This document shows positions 8,838 to 18,079 of a stretch of DNA of 64,000 bases, piece after piece. Source of the stretch: Micavibrio sp. UBA6929 (lineage in GTDB: Bacteria; Pseudomonadota; Alphaproteobacteria; Micavibrionales; Micavibrionaceae); the NCBI GenBank assembly GCA_002448815.1, contig DKAJ01000002.1:1-64000 (forward strand), in the 5' to 3' direction. The notes under the pieces are model-generated. The model saw nothing but the letters and a program-made list of their open reading frames with translations. It had not been told where the DNA came from and made no database searches. Each line of letters begins with the position of its first letter. The stretch's first letter is position 1. A program made the translations under genes and the position numbers.

Positions 8838-9260
8838 ATGCGAATCATCTCAATTGCTTTTACCGTTTTTCTTGTCTGCGCGGTCTTTTCAGCGACGGCA
8901 CTGGCGCAAACGCAGCGTTATGACCTGAATAACGATATGCATCATTTGTATTTGAACAATAATAGCCGCACGGGCAGCGCCCCAAGCCAAACGCAAAGCA
9001 CCGATAATGCGCCCAAAGATTATGATGCGCAGCGCCAAGAAATCTGGCAAAAATATAAAGCCATTGCCGCAGGCAAAGAAACCGCGCCTCAGCCGAAGGC
9101 TCCCGATACGGTTGCCCCAAGCGCAGCCGCGGCCAACACACAAAAGAGTGGATATGGCGCCGGGAATATCCTAAATAGTTACCAGCAGGCACAAGAGCAA
9201 CGTCAGAAAATGCAGTCGCTTCAGTTCCCTGCACCGAAACTTGAGAAAATGGACGAATAG
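8838..9260 (+). CDS. Small exported protein of unknown function
   Basis: 140 residues. It starts with a signal peptide (MRIISIAFTVFLVCAVFSATALA, cleavage before QTQRYD). The mature part is polar and rich in Gln, Ala, Asn and Pro, with a likely disordered middle (QPKAPDTVAPSAAAANTQ) and a Gln-rich helix (NSYQQAQEQRQKMQ). I recognise no domain. The open frame extends upstream to 8496, but that part is antisense to the acetyltransferase; the signal peptide fixes the start at 8838. It ends 10 nt before the polyprenyl synthase gene and may be co-transcribed with it. Confidence 0.7.
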   Translation: MRIISIAFTVFLVCAVFSATALAQTQRYDLNNDMHHLYLNNNSRTGSAPSQTQSTDNAPKDYDAQRQEIWQKYKAIAAGKETAPQPKAPDTVAPSAAAANTQKSGYGAGNILNSYQQAQEQRQKMQSLQFPAPKLEKMDE

Positions 9261-9270
9261 ACTTTCCTGT

Positions 9271-10260
9271 ATGAGCAACGCACCTATTAAAACACTATCA
9301 GAAGCGCTGAACGTCGACATGGACGCAGTGAATGACTGCATCCGCGCGCGCATGCAATCTGATGTCCCCCTTATTCCGAAACTTGCAGACTATTTAATTT
9401 CAAGCGGCGGCAAGCGCATTCGCCCGCTGATGACGCTGGCTTGCACGGCGATTTATGGCGGCGAGATGAAGCGCGCCCATACATTGGCGGCGGCAGTTGA
9501 GTTTATTCATTCGGCGACCTTGCTGCATGACGATGTTGTTGATGAAAGCCTTGAGCGCCGCGGCAAGAAAACCGCAAACCTTGTCTTTGGCAACCAAGCC
9601 AGCGTTTTAGTTGGTGATTTCCTGTTCTCACGGGCGTTTCAGCTGATGACCGAGGATGACAGCATGCAGGTGCTGCGCATTTTATCGCATGCGTCTGCCA
9701 TTATTGCCGAAGGTGAAGTGCTTCAGCTCACGCACAAAGGCGATATGGCCACAAATATGGATCACTACATCGCCATCATCAAAGCCAAGACCGCCGCCCT
9801 ATTCGCCGCCGCGTGCGAAGTGTCACCCGTGATCGCAGGTGCAGATGATAAAGCCGTGCAAGCCATGCATGATTACGGCATGTATTTGGGCATTGCCTTT
9901 CAAATTGCCGATGATGCACTGGATTACAGCGCCGATCAGGCAACGCTGGGTAAAACCGTTGGTGATGACTTCCGTGAAGGCAAATTGACCGCACCTATTC
10001 TGATCGCCCTAAAAGATGCCGATGCGCAAGAACAAGCCTTTTGGAAACGCACCTTATCAATGGACGACCAAAAAGATGGCGACCTTGATACGGCGCTTGA
10101 GATTTTAAAGCGCCATAGCGCCCTTGAGCGCAGCCTCGACCTTGCCCGCGAATATGGACAAAAGGCCAAAGACCTTATGGCAGATGCGCCAGATCATGCA
10201 CCGGGCATTAAGGCCGCAATGATTGATCTGGTTGATTATTCCATTGAACGTGATAGATAA
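9271..10260 (+). CDS. ispB: Long-chain polyprenyl diphosphate synthase (octaprenyl type)
   Basis: Chain-elongating trans-prenyl transferase making the ubiquinone side-chain precursor. 330 residues with both Asp-rich motifs: LLHDDVVDESLERRG (first DDxxD) and QIADDALDY (second). The absence of bulky residues just before the first motif (HSATLLHDD) fits a long-chain product rather than FPP, and a separate ispA-type gene is present at 61079. The start is the ATG at 9271; an in-frame TTG at 9241 lies within the previous gene. The next gene starts 5 nt after the stop, so the two are probably co-transcribed. Confidence 0.9.
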   Translation: MSNAPIKTLSEALNVDMDAVNDCIRARMQSDVPLIPKLADYLISSGGKRIRPLMTLACTAIYGGEMKRAHTLAAAVEFIHSATLLHDDVVDESLERRGKKTANLVFGNQASVLVGDFLFSRAFQLMTEDDSMQVLRILSHASAIIAEGEVLQLTHKGDMATNMDHYIAIIKAKTAALFAAACEVSPVIAGADDKAVQAMHDYGMYLGIAFQIADDALDYSADQATLGKTVGDDFREGKLTAPILIALKDADAQEQAFWKRTLSMDDQKDGDLDTALEILKRHSALERSLDLAREYGQKAKDLMADAPDHAPGIKAAMIDLVDYSIERDR

Positions 10261-10265
10261 GATTT

Positions 10266-11321
10266 ATGAGTGACCATACACACACGCCTAGTTGCTGCGC
10301 ATCGAAAAAGAAATCCGGCTTTCAGCTTGATATCATTTTGCATGGCTGTTTACTGATTATTGCGGTGTCTTTTGCGGCGAACTTTGCGCTGCAAGGTCAC
10401 GTTCCCTATTTGCATCATTTCACCCATACAATTGCCGAGCTTATCGGCCAAATGTGGTGGGGCGTTTTAATCGGGATGATTTTTGTCGGAATCATGAGCA
10501 AAATTCCCCGTGATTATTTTAATGCTGTTCTTGGCCGCGGCGATAGTTTTGGCGGCATTTTACGCGCCGCCGCGGCAGGTTTAATGTTTGATTTATGCTC
10601 GCACGGGATTTTGATGATCGGCGCTAAACTTTATGAGCGCGGCGCAAGCCTGGCACAGGTCATGACCTTTTTGATTGCCAGCCCGTGGAATTCTTTTTCC
10701 CTGACGTTGATTTTATTTTCACTGATCGGGATTAAATGGACACTGGTCTTTATTATTGGATCGGCCATCGTTGCCGTTATCACGGGTTTGCTTATCAATG
10801 CGATGACCCGCTCTGGTGCTTTGCCCCCTAACCCTAACGCGGCACCGCTTAATAAAGATTTTGACCTGACATCGCAGGCAAAAGCCGACCTTAGTAAGGT
10901 TGTGTGGAATGCGGCGCTGCTAAAGGACATTATCAATGGCGGTAAGCATGAGGCGCAGATGCTGTTGCGCTGGTTGTTGCTGGGTATGGTGATGGCCGCG
11001 ACGATCCGTACATTCATCCCGACTGAAAGCTTTGCTGACTGGTTTGGCCCAACGATGGGCGGCCTTGGCCTGACAATGCTCGCCACCACGATTATCGAGG
11101 TATGCTCGGAAGGGTCATCCCCTATCGCGGCGGAGCTTGTTAATCGCGCCAGCGCGCCTGGTAATGGCTTTGCCTTTTTGATGGCTGGCGCTGCGACCGA
11201 TTACACCGAAATTCTGGTTCTTCGTGATACGACAAAATCATGGAAAATGGCGCTTGCCATGCCGCTGGTCAGCGTTCCGCAAATTTTATTGCTGGGTTAT
11301 TTGATGAATGTCTTTGGTTAA
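10266..11321 (+). CDS. SO_0444-type permease (putative metal efflux)
   Basis: Integral membrane protein of the DUF318/UPF0718 permease family. The SO_0444 branch is linked to Cu/Zn efflux in the literature. 351 residues. A short N-terminal tail with His and a Cys pair (SDHTHTPSCCASKKK) could bind metal. It is followed by about eight membrane helices in two halves, with the family segments LMFDLCSHGILMIGAKLYERG and TIIEVCSEGSSPIAAELVN. These helix-breaking Cys/Gly stretches line the putative pore. It sits 5 nt after ispB and is followed by a terminator. Confidence 0.8.
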   Translation: MSDHTHTPSCCASKKKSGFQLDIILHGCLLIIAVSFAANFALQGHVPYLHHFTHTIAELIGQMWWGVLIGMIFVGIMSKIPRDYFNAVLGRGDSFGGILRAAAAGLMFDLCSHGILMIGAKLYERGASLAQVMTFLIASPWNSFSLTLILFSLIGIKWTLVFIIGSAIVAVITGLLINAMTRSGALPPNPNAAPLNKDFDLTSQAKADLSKVVWNAALLKDIINGGKHEAQMLLRWLLLGMVMAATIRTFIPTESFADWFGPTMGGLGLTMLATTIIEVCSEGSSPIAAELVNRASAPGNGFAFLMAGAATDYTEILVLRDTTKSWKMALAMPLVSVPQILLLGYLMNVFG

Positions 11322-11352
11322 GACCACATCCTTATAACAGGGTCAAGCAAAC

Positions 11353-11390
11353 ATGCCGCGCAAGGGTTTTTCCTAACGCGGCATTGTTTT
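11353..11390 (+). terminator. Terminator after the permease
   Basis: ATGCCGCG (11353-11360) pairs with CGCGGCAT (11377-11384) and is followed by TGTTTT. The loop is 16 nt. Confidence 0.75.
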
Positions 11391-11409
11391 ATGTATTAAC
11401 AGTGAAAGC

Positions 11410-12534
11410 TTATTTCTTAAGCTGCCCTAAAACAGCGAAAGGTGAATTGGCCTGAGATGGCTTATCTGGCCCTGCCGAGATAACGCGCGGGCCTTGATCT
11501 CTAGGCTTTTTACCTTTGTGCGGCTTTTTACCCTTTTTAAAGGCAGGCTTATCTTTCTTGGCATGTGGCTTTTGCGCCTTACCGCTGCCTGACTTTTGAT
11601 ATGCCTTACCGCGTTTTAAGGCAAAGGTTGCAAGCTCTGGCTTGATATTATCTGTGTTTGGCTTAGCAGCGTCTTGCGCGTCACCGGCTTGCTTTTCGGA
11701 TACGGGCGCTTCTGTTTTTTCTTCGGCAGTTTCCTCTTTAGGCGCAGTGTCTTCGGCCGCTTCATCGGCAGGATCGTGCACTTTTTTATGGCCTAGAGCC
11801 TCTAAGATTGCATAAAGCTCGGCAATGGGGCATCCCATCCACTCGGCCATAGCGTGTTGTGCCTGAAACTTGCCTTTATCTGCGCTGTCATAGATTGCAT
11901 TTACTACGCGGTCTAGCATATCAATGCGGATCGCACGGCCACCATACACCGGATAGCATAATGCCTTGTACAAAGCGGCTTGCTCGGGGGCGATCGGCGC
12001 TTCGGCGCTATCGACTTTTTTAGAAACCATACCATCAGGCATGCGCGTTACTGGCAAATCCATACCGTTATAAACGCCCCAAAGCAGCGCACGCAAACGC
12101 AGCGCCGCAGGTTTATTCATCTCAGGACAAAATAGATAAAGCGGCCCAAGACGAATGCCTTTGTTACGCACAATCGTACGCATATCTGTATCAAGCTGCG
12201 CGATTGTATCTTGAAGGTCTTCGCGCGCGGCCATGCCAAATGACTCATAGACTGCCGCGCAGATATCTTGCACAGGTTGTGGCAGTTCACTGGACGCAGT
12301 TAATTTGTAAAACACTGTCAGATTTGCCTGCAAATGTGCCTCTAACGCAGCAGATACAACATCTTGTGACAATGGCGCGCCTGCCATCATTTCAAACTGT
12401 GGCGCATAAATGCTTTCACCTTTGACAAGTTGCGCGATGGCATCACCTGGAAGCGGGTTTGTTTCATTTGGCTGGAAACAAATTTTGCCCTCATCACTGA
12501 GTGTAATTTGCGAAGGTTTAATATCAGTACTCAT
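11410..12534 (-). CDS. Stand-alone C-terminal region of a SUV3-like helicase
   Basis: 374 residues. The middle (about residues 30-250) resembles, from memory, the region that follows the motor of the large alphaproteobacterial SUV3-type helicases. Matching parts are a predicted helical segment, GIRLGPLYLFCPEMNKPAALRLRALLW, GGRAIRIDMLDRVVNAIY, the MAEWMGCPIAELYAILEALG helix, and the terminal SPFAVLGQLK. No Walker A, DExH or other motor motif is present, and no helicase frame lies upstream. Residues ~255-360 are first acidic, then very Lys-rich and probably disordered, a possible RNA-binding tail. Its ATG overlaps the hemW stop (ATGA), so translation is coupled. Confidence 0.6.
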   Translation of the reverse strand: MSTDIKPSQITLSDEGKICFQPNETNPLPGDAIAQLVKGESIYAPQFEMMAGAPLSQDVVSAALEAHLQANLTVFYKLTASSELPQPVQDICAAVYESFGMAAREDLQDTIAQLDTDMRTIVRNKGIRLGPLYLFCPEMNKPAALRLRALLWGVYNGMDLPVTRMPDGMVSKKVDSAEAPIAPEQAALYKALCYPVYGGRAIRIDMLDRVVNAIYDSADKGKFQAQHAMAEWMGCPIAELYAILEALGHKKVHDPADEAAEDTAPKEETAEEKTEAPVSEKQAGDAQDAAKPNTDNIKPELATFALKRGKAYQKSGSGKAQKPHAKKDKPAFKKGKKPHKGKKPRDQGPRVISAGPDKPSQANSPFAVLGQLKK

Positions 12535-13673
12535 GCGTCAGTTTCATCCTTTATGAGATACGGCAAAATCATATTCAGCCGCAGCATACCATCTGGCGTT
12601 AATTTTAAATGCCCTTCGTCATAACAAAGCCACCCTTCGGATGCAAGACGATCTATAGCTTTGAGGTCAATAAATTGACGAAATGGCGCGATATTGATGC
12701 CTTGGTACAGGCGCAAGCCCATCATCAGCCCCTCTGCGCCCTGATCCCAATCAGAAAGGACCTCCATTTCATGTGCGCCAGCACCGCGTTCCTCCACCCA
12801 TTGCAACCATTTTTCAGGTGCATAATGATCGCGCGTGGCATAACGCACTTTATTATGTGATGTGATGCGCCCATGCGCCCCAGGGCCAATGCCCAAGTAA
12901 TCGCCATAGTGCCAATACACCAAATTATGCCGCGATTCATGACCTGGCGCGGCGTGGTTAGATACCTCGTACGCGGGCAACCCTGCCGCGCCGAGAATAT
13001 CTTGGGTCAGCATATAAAAATCCGCCGCCATACCGTCTTCGGGCAGGTAAAATTCACCGCGCGCATGTTTCAGGTAAAAAGGCGTATTGCGCTCGACCGT
13101 CAGCTGATAAAGCGAGAGATGCCCTGCGGCAAGCTCCGCGGCGCGTTTTAGTTCCTCCTCCCACGCTTTTAAGCTTTGATCGGGGCGCGCGTAGATCAAA
13201 TCAAAACTGAAACGATCAAACACTGACTTCGCCGTTTCAATGGCCGCAAGCGCCTGCCCCGCATCATGCGCACGACCAAGAAATGATAAATCTGCGTCGT
13301 TTAAGGCCTGCACGCCCAGTGATAGGCGGTTAATACCGGCTTGTTTAAAGGCCGCAAATTTTTGCCGTTCGCTGGATGTCGGGTTTGCCTCAAGCGTGAT
13401 TTCAACGTCATCATCAACGGGCCATAGCGTGCGCACCTCGGCGATAATGTCCGCTGCTAAATCAGGTGGCATCAAGGACGGCGTGCCGCCCCCAAAAAAG
13501 ATTGAGGTCACTTTTCTGCCCACATATCCGCGCGCATAATGACGCAGAGCGCTCAGATAAGCCGCGCGCCATCTGGCGATGTCAACCGCATCATTGACAT
13601 GCACGTTAAAGTCACAATACGGACATTTTGACGCGCAAAACGGCCAGTGAAAGTAAATAGATAATGGTAACAT
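12531..13673 (-). CDS. hemW: HemW-type radical SAM protein (heme chaperone)
   Basis: Cytoplasmic radical SAM enzyme related to oxygen-independent coproporphyrinogen oxidase; HemW members deliver heme rather than oxidise coproporphyrinogen. About 380 residues. The FCASKCPYCDFN motif near residue 16 gives the three Cys for the 4Fe-4S cluster, and FFGGGTPSLMPP follows at the usual place. As in HemW, the extra N-terminal Cys of HemN is missing. The start is the ATG at 13673 with TAGG 9 nt upstream; a TTG two codons earlier is possible. It lies 18 nt after the stop of the kinase-like gene, making a minus-strand operon of kinase-like protein, hemW and the helicase C-terminal protein. Confidence 0.9.
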   Translation of the reverse strand: MLPLSIYFHWPFCASKCPYCDFNVHVNDAVDIARWRAAYLSALRHYARGYVGRKVTSIFFGGGTPSLMPPDLAADIIAEVRTLWPVDDDVEITLEANPTSSERQKFAAFKQAGINRLSLGVQALNDADLSFLGRAHDAGQALAAIETAKSVFDRFSFDLIYARPDQSLKAWEEELKRAAELAAGHLSLYQLTVERNTPFYLKHARGEFYLPEDGMAADFYMLTQDILGAAGLPAYEVSNHAAPGHESRHNLVYWHYGDYLGIGPGAHGRITSHNKVRYATRDHYAPEKWLQWVEERGAGAHEMEVLSDWDQGAEGLMMGLRLYQGINIAPFRQFIDLKAIDRLASEGWLCYDEGHLKLTPDGMLRLNMILPYLIKDETDA

Positions 13674-13691
13674 CTTCAAAAGCCTAGAAAT

Positions 13692-14597
13692 TTAACCAAA
13701 CTGCGGCGCACTGCTTATTTGATGCAAACCTTCGTTCGATTTAAATGCTTGGTCAGACAGCATGCGTGATTTTGCTTCCATTGTAAACTCAAGTGCACGG
13801 TATGGAATTCCCAGCCTTATCTTGCCGTTGTCATTCCGAAACAAGTAATCATATTCTATGGTTGATCGTCCCTGATCTAAACCATATTTTTCTATGCTTT
13901 CTTTGAAACTCTCTTGAAAAAGATATCCGCATTCATTCAAAAACTCTTGGGATGATAAGGTTTCCTGATTTTGCCTAGATGACAATTTTTCCATCACCAC
14001 ATACGTCACACCGTCATCGACATACGTACCGTGAATGTCAGGAAACAAATCACGCGCCTCTTCCGTCAATGTTTCAAGAAAATTGACAATCTTGGCTTGC
14101 TCATAACTTTTAAAAGCTCCCCGATATAACAACACATCACCTAAACTTTCACTTTTTGCCGAAAAATATCCGCATGACACCTTCTTGCCATGTCCGCGCG
14201 AACCTTCGTAATCAGATCTTTGTATATCATCTATGACATCAAGGGCTTTGATGCCATCAAACGTACTAGAACTGTATATATAGCCTAAAGCCTTCATAAC
14301 ATCCTGCTGCGTTTCTGCAGGAAGTCCTAGGGCAAGCAAGCTATCCAATTGTGTTTGAGAATCTTGTATTTTTTGGTCTAAACCTTGTTTGGCATCTACA
14401 TCAACAACCTCTTCGCGACCAAGGGCACGCGCAAATTTATTGGTTAGCCGCCCTAATCCTGCTGCTTGAAAAAATTTATCAACTGGCGCAGAAATCAATG
14501 AACGGGGCAGTAACTGCTCTCGCTCGCTCAGCTCTGATATTTCATGCAAAAGCTGTTTTGCACGCACCTGATTTGTTTCATCTGTAATCGCCGCCAT
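13692..14597 (-). CDS. Uncharacterised protein with kinase-like traits
   Basis: 301 residues, not recognised. It is soluble with no signal peptide. Residues ~1-130 are helical and polar. The second half has an order reminiscent of a protein kinase: LLYRGAFKSYEQAKIVNFLETL (possible beta3 to helix C), PDIHGTYVDDGVTYVVMEKL (beta4, beta5 and hinge, ~187-205), and EYDYLFRNDNGKIRLGIP (~248-265) where a kinase would have its catalytic loop and DFG. The catalytic HRD Asp and the DFG Asp are both absent, so if the fold is right this is a pseudokinase. The start at 14597 is preceded by AGGG at 8 nt; a GTG at 14606 is less likely. It heads the hemW operon. Confidence 0.55.
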   Translation of the reverse strand: MAAITDETNQVRAKQLLHEISELSEREQLLPRSLISAPVDKFFQAAGLGRLTNKFARALGREEVVDVDAKQGLDQKIQDSQTQLDSLLALGLPAETQQDVMKALGYIYSSSTFDGIKALDVIDDIQRSDYEGSRGHGKKVSCGYFSAKSESLGDVLLYRGAFKSYEQAKIVNFLETLTEEARDLFPDIHGTYVDDGVTYVVMEKLSSRQNQETLSSQEFLNECGYLFQESFKESIEKYGLDQGRSTIEYDYLFRNDNGKIRLGIPYRALEFTMEAKSRMLSDQAFKSNEGLHQISSAPQFG

Positions 14598-14688
14598 TAA
14601 CAGCACCCTATAAAATACGCCATACTTTTAGTAAGATCCTATATGGAAGCTCTTAAAATGACGTTAAGATAATAGATAATACCGCTTC

Positions 14689-15864
14689 CTAATCTTTCAG
14701 GTCGTCCCAAAATTCTTTCATTTTGTTGAGAAACCCGCTGCTTTCTGGGGAGTGTTGAGAGCGCCCTTTCGTGCCTTCGCCGCCGAACGACTTATCAAGT
14801 TCTTTCATCAGATCTTGTTGCTTTTTATTCAGCTTCACTGGCGTTTCAACGAAAATTTCAATAATGGCATCACCTTTGGCCGATGAATGCAGCGCACTCA
14901 TCCCCTTGCCACGCAGGCGCATTTGCTGCCCCGTTTGAGTGCCTGCAGGAATTTTCACATTCGCTCGCCCACCGTCAATCGTTGGCACTTCGACCTCGCC
15001 GCCAAGCGCGGCCTTGGTCACCGCGATCGGAACGCGGCAATGCAAATTAGGCCCTTCACGGCGGAAGAATTTATGCTGTTTAATGTTAATCAAAATATAG
15101 AGATCACCGCGTGGACCGCCGCGCATGCCGACCTCACCTTCGCCGCCAAGGCGAATGCGCTGTCCGTCTTCGATGCCTGCAGGGATGCTGACCTTTAGGG
15201 TTTTATCCTTACGCACCCGGCCAGAGCCGCTGCACACTCCGCACGGCGTTTTTATGGCTTGTCCTGCGCCGCCGCATGTATGGCATGTGCGTTCAACTGT
15301 GAAGAAACCTTGTTGCATGCGAACGCGCCCTGCGCCGCCGCACGTGTCACATGTGCTGGCCGATGTACCTGGCGCTGCGCCCGAGCCTGAGCAATTATCA
15401 CATGTATCATTCACTGGAATTTTAATTTTGGCTTCTTTGCCTTTATAGGCATCTTCGAGTGAAATATCGAAGGTATATTGCATATCAGAACCACGGCTTG
15501 CGCGCGATCCACCGCGTCCGCCGCCAAATCCGCCGCCGCCCATTGCATCGCCAAAGATATCTTCGAAGATATCAGAAAAACCGCCGAAGCCATGCGCGCC
15601 TGCGCCGGCCCCGCCGCGCGGTCCACCACCGCCCATCGAACCGTCAAAGGCGGCCTCGCCAAAGCGGTCATAGGCTGCGCGTTTTTGCTCATCCTTTAGG
15701 ATATCGTAAGCGTGGTTAATATCTTTGAATTTGGCTTCTGCATCTGGATTATCTTTATTCTGATCCGGATGGTATTTCATCGCGAGCTTACGGTAAGCTT
15801 TTTTAAGCTCTGCATCCGATGCGTCACGCCCGACACCAAGTGTTTCGTATAAATCTTTTGCCAT
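14689..15864 (-). CDS. dnaJ: Chaperone DnaJ (Hsp40)
   Basis: Co-chaperone that loads unfolded protein on DnaK and stimulates its ATPase. 391 residues. The J domain has the HPD motif (KYHPDQNKD, ~33). A long Gly-rich linker (~75-125) follows, then four CxxCxGxG zinc repeats ([32 protein letters not shown]) and the C-terminal substrate-binding domains. GAGGA lies upstream of the ATG. It follows dnaK by 68 nt that contain a hairpin but no T run, so it is probably read from the dnaK heat-shock promoter. Confidence 0.98.
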   Translation of the reverse strand: MAKDLYETLGVGRDASDAELKKAYRKLAMKYHPDQNKDNPDAEAKFKDINHAYDILKDEQKRAAYDRFGEAAFDGSMGGGGPRGGAGAGAHGFGGFSDIFEDIFGDAMGGGGFGGGRGGSRASRGSDMQYTFDISLEDAYKGKEAKIKIPVNDTCDNCSGSGAAPGTSASTCDTCGGAGRVRMQQGFFTVERTCHTCGGAGQAIKTPCGVCSGSGRVRKDKTLKVSIPAGIEDGQRIRLGGEGEVGMRGGPRGDLYILINIKQHKFFRREGPNLHCRVPIAVTKAALGGEVEVPTIDGGRANVKIPAGTQTGQQMRLRGKGMSALHSSAKGDAIIEIFVETPVKLNKKQQDLMKELDKSFGGEGTKGRSQHSPESSGFLNKMKEFWDDLKD

Positions 15865-15897
15865 GATGAGAAATCCTCGCCCTGAGAGATCAGGATG

Positions 15898-15918
15898 AAA
15901 GGGGCTTGGTGCCCCTTT
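15898..15918 (-). promoter_or_regulatory. Intercistronic hairpin between dnaK and dnaJ
   Basis: Perfect 8 bp stem AAAGGGGC / GCCCCTTT with a 5 nt loop. There is only a short CAT after the last T on the minus strand, so it is more likely an mRNA-stability or partial-termination element, lowering dnaJ relative to dnaK, than a full terminator. Confidence 0.5.
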
Positions 15919-15932
15919 CCCCTATGGGTTCA

Positions 15933-17876
15933 TTATGCTGACTTTTGGTCGTCGTCAACTTCGGTGAAGTCAGCGTCAACAATGTCATCATCAGACGCAT
16001 TTGAAGACGCTTGATCGTCACCAGCGCCAGCCGCTTGTTCAGCTTCTGCACCTGCGGCTTCTTCTTGTGCCTGACGGTACGCGATCTCGCCCAGTTTCAT
16101 GCTGGCCTGTGTTAAGGCTTCGGTCTTTTCATCAAGATCCGCTTTAGACGGTTCTTCTTGCGCCAAAACATCTTTCAGATCAGCCATCGCCTTTTCAACG
16201 TCACCTTTTTCATCGGCAGAAAGCTTATCGCCCAATTCTTCCAATGACTTTTCAGTTGCGTGGATCATGCTTTCAGCTTGGTTTTTCGCTTCGACCATTT
16301 CGCGGCGCTCTTTATCTGCGCCTGCGTTGTTTTCAGCATCTTTAACCATTTGCTCGATATCCGCGTCAGACAAACCGCCTGAAGCTTGGATACGGATTTG
16401 TTGCTCTTTGTTTGTGGCTTTATCTTTGGCAGATACGTTCACAATACCGTTTGCATCAATATCAAATGTTACTTCAACCTGAGGCACGCCGCGCGGCGCA
16501 GGTGGAATGCCGACCAAATCAAACTGGCCAAGTGCCTTGTTATCGGCGGCCATTTCACGCTCCCCTTGGAAAACGCGGATTGTCACGGCATTTTGATTAT
16601 CTTCAGCCGTTGAGAAGACTTGTGACTTTTTCGTTGGGATTGTCGTGTTACGGTCGATCAAGCGTGTAAACACTCCGCCCAGAGTTTCAATACCCAAAGA
16701 CAATGGCGTTACATCCAAAAGCAAGACGTCTTTTACGTCGCCTTGCAAAACGCCGCCCTGAATTGCCGCGCCCAGCGCCACAACTTCATCAGGGTTTACG
16801 CCTTTGTGAGGTTCTTTACCGAAGTATTCTTTCACTGTATCGATGATTTTCGGCATACGTGTCATACCGCCGACCATCACGATTTCATCAATGTCAGATG
16901 CCTTCAGGCCAGCATCTTTCAGCGCAGCCTTCACAGGGTCGATTGTGCGTTTTACAAGATCCGCAACAATGCTTTCCAATTTCGCACGGCTTAGCGTCAA
17001 TTGAAGGTGTTTAGGGCCTTCCGCATCCGCAGTGATAAATGGCAAGTTCACTTCTGTTTGTGTTGTGCTAGACAGTTCGATTTTCGCCTTTTCAGCAGCT
17101 TCTTTCAAACGTTGCAGCGCAAGTTTGTCGCCTTTCAGGTCGATGCCGTTTTCTTTTTTGAACTCTTCAGCAAGGTAATCGATGATGCGCTCGTCAAAGT
17201 CTTCACCGCCCAGCTTTGTATCACCGTTTGTGGCTTTTACTTCGAAGACGCCATCGCTGATTTCAAGGATAGAGATATCAAATGTACCACCACCAAGGTC
17301 GTATACGGCGATTGTGCTGTCTGATTCTTTGTCTAGGCCGTAGGCAAGCGCTGCGGCTGTTGGCTCGTTAATGATACGCTCAACTTCTAGGCCCGCAATT
17401 TTACCAGCATCTTTTGTTGCTTGGCGCTGCGAGTCGTTGAAGTATGCAGGCACTGTGATGACGGCTTTGGTTACCGTTTCACCAAGGAATGCCTCAGCCG
17501 TTTCTTTCATTTTTTGCAAAATCATTGCCGAGATTTGTGATGGCGCATAGTTTTCGCCGTCAGCCTCAACCCAAGCATCGCCGTTGTCACCTTTGACAAC
17601 TTTGTATGATGAGCGTTTTGCAATTTCCGTTGCATGATCGCCATCAAAGCGACGACCGATCAAACGTTTAATACCGTAGAGTGTGTTTTCTGGATTTGTA
17701 ACAGCCTGACGTTTTGCAGGTTGTCCAACAAGACGTTCGCCGTCTTTGGAAAAAGCCACCATAGATGGCGTCGTGCGAGTACCTTCTGCGTTTTCGATGA
17801 CGCGGGCTTCTTTGCCGTCCATCACTGCAACGCATGAGTTTGTTGTACCCAAGTCAATACCGATGATTTTACTCAT
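15933..17876 (-). CDS. dnaK: Chaperone DnaK (Hsp70)
   Basis: ATP-driven protein-folding chaperone, 647 residues. It shows the three Hsp70 signatures: [14 protein letters not shown] at the N-terminus, [14 protein letters not shown] near 195, and [13 protein letters not shown] near 335. The interdomain linker is [13 protein letters not shown]. The C-terminus is the usual acidic tail ([18 protein letters not shown]). AAGGA precedes the ATG. The promoter at 17953-17980 is of the alphaproteobacterial RpoH type; no CIRCE inverted repeat is visible. dnaJ follows downstream, while grpE is a separate unit beyond the HAD gene. Confidence 0.99.
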   Translation of the reverse strand: MSKIIGIDLGTTNSCVAVMDGKEARVIENAEGTRTTPSMVAFSKDGERLVGQPAKRQAVTNPENTLYGIKRLIGRRFDGDHATEIAKRSSYKVVKGDNGDAWVEADGENYAPSQISAMILQKMKETAEAFLGETVTKAVITVPAYFNDSQRQATKDAGKIAGLEVERIINEPTAAALAYGLDKESDSTIAVYDLGGGTFDISILEISDGVFEVKATNGDTKLGGEDFDERIIDYLAEEFKKENGIDLKGDKLALQRLKEAAEKAKIELSSTTQTEVNLPFITADAEGPKHLQLTLSRAKLESIVADLVKRTIDPVKAALKDAGLKASDIDEIVMVGGMTRMPKIIDTVKEYFGKEPHKGVNPDEVVALGAAIQGGVLQGDVKDVLLLDVTPLSLGIETLGGVFTRLIDRNTTIPTKKSQVFSTAEDNQNAVTIRVFQGEREMAADNKALGQFDLVGIPPAPRGVPQVEVTFDIDANGIVNVSAKDKATNKEQQIRIQASGGLSDADIEQMVKDAENNAGADKERREMVEAKNQAESMIHATEKSLEELGDKLSADEKGDVEKAMADLKDVLAQEEPSKADLDEKTEALTQASMKLGEIAYRQAQEEAAGAEAEQAAGAGDDQASSNASDDDIVDADFTEVDDDQKSA

Positions 17877-17952
17877 ATTATTTGTCCTTTCTTATAAGCA
17901 ACATTTTTTAGTTAAAGACAGACCCTTAAATAGGCATCCTCTTTGATAAGTT

Positions 17953-17980
17953 ATATAGCACCTAGATTTTGGATTTCAAG
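17953..17980 (-). promoter_or_regulatory. RpoH (sigma-32) type heat-shock promoter of dnaK
   Basis: Minus strand: CTTGAA at 17975-17980, 16 bp spacer, CTATAT at 17953-17958 followed by AACTT. This matches the alphaproteobacterial heat-shock consensus CTTG-N16-18-CYTATNT. The start would be about 70 nt upstream of the dnaK ATG. Confidence 0.7.
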
Positions 17981-18017
17981 TATTTGTAACAGATCTTCAC
18001 AAGGAAGTGCCTCCGCA

Positions 18018-18046
18018 TTGACATAAACACACTTTGTTTTTATAAA
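18018..18046 (+). promoter_or_regulatory. Sigma-70 promoter of the HAD phosphatase gene
   Basis: TTGACA at 18018-18023, 17 bp spacer, TATAAA at 18041-18046. The mRNA would start near 18053, leaving a leader of about 27 nt without an obvious Shine-Dalgarno. Confidence 0.75.
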
Positions 18047-18079
18047 GACCGCACATAACAACATATTACGCAGTAAAAA

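Noticed and set aside
11410..13673. Broken helicase gene (frameshift) as the explanation for the missing motor
   Set aside because: The upstream DNA is an intact hemW in another frame with an ATGA overlap; no helicase remnants are seen in any frame there.
16099..17324. Several antisense frames within dnaK
   Set aside because: Typical by-product of GC-skewed codons in a conserved gene; no features of a real protein.
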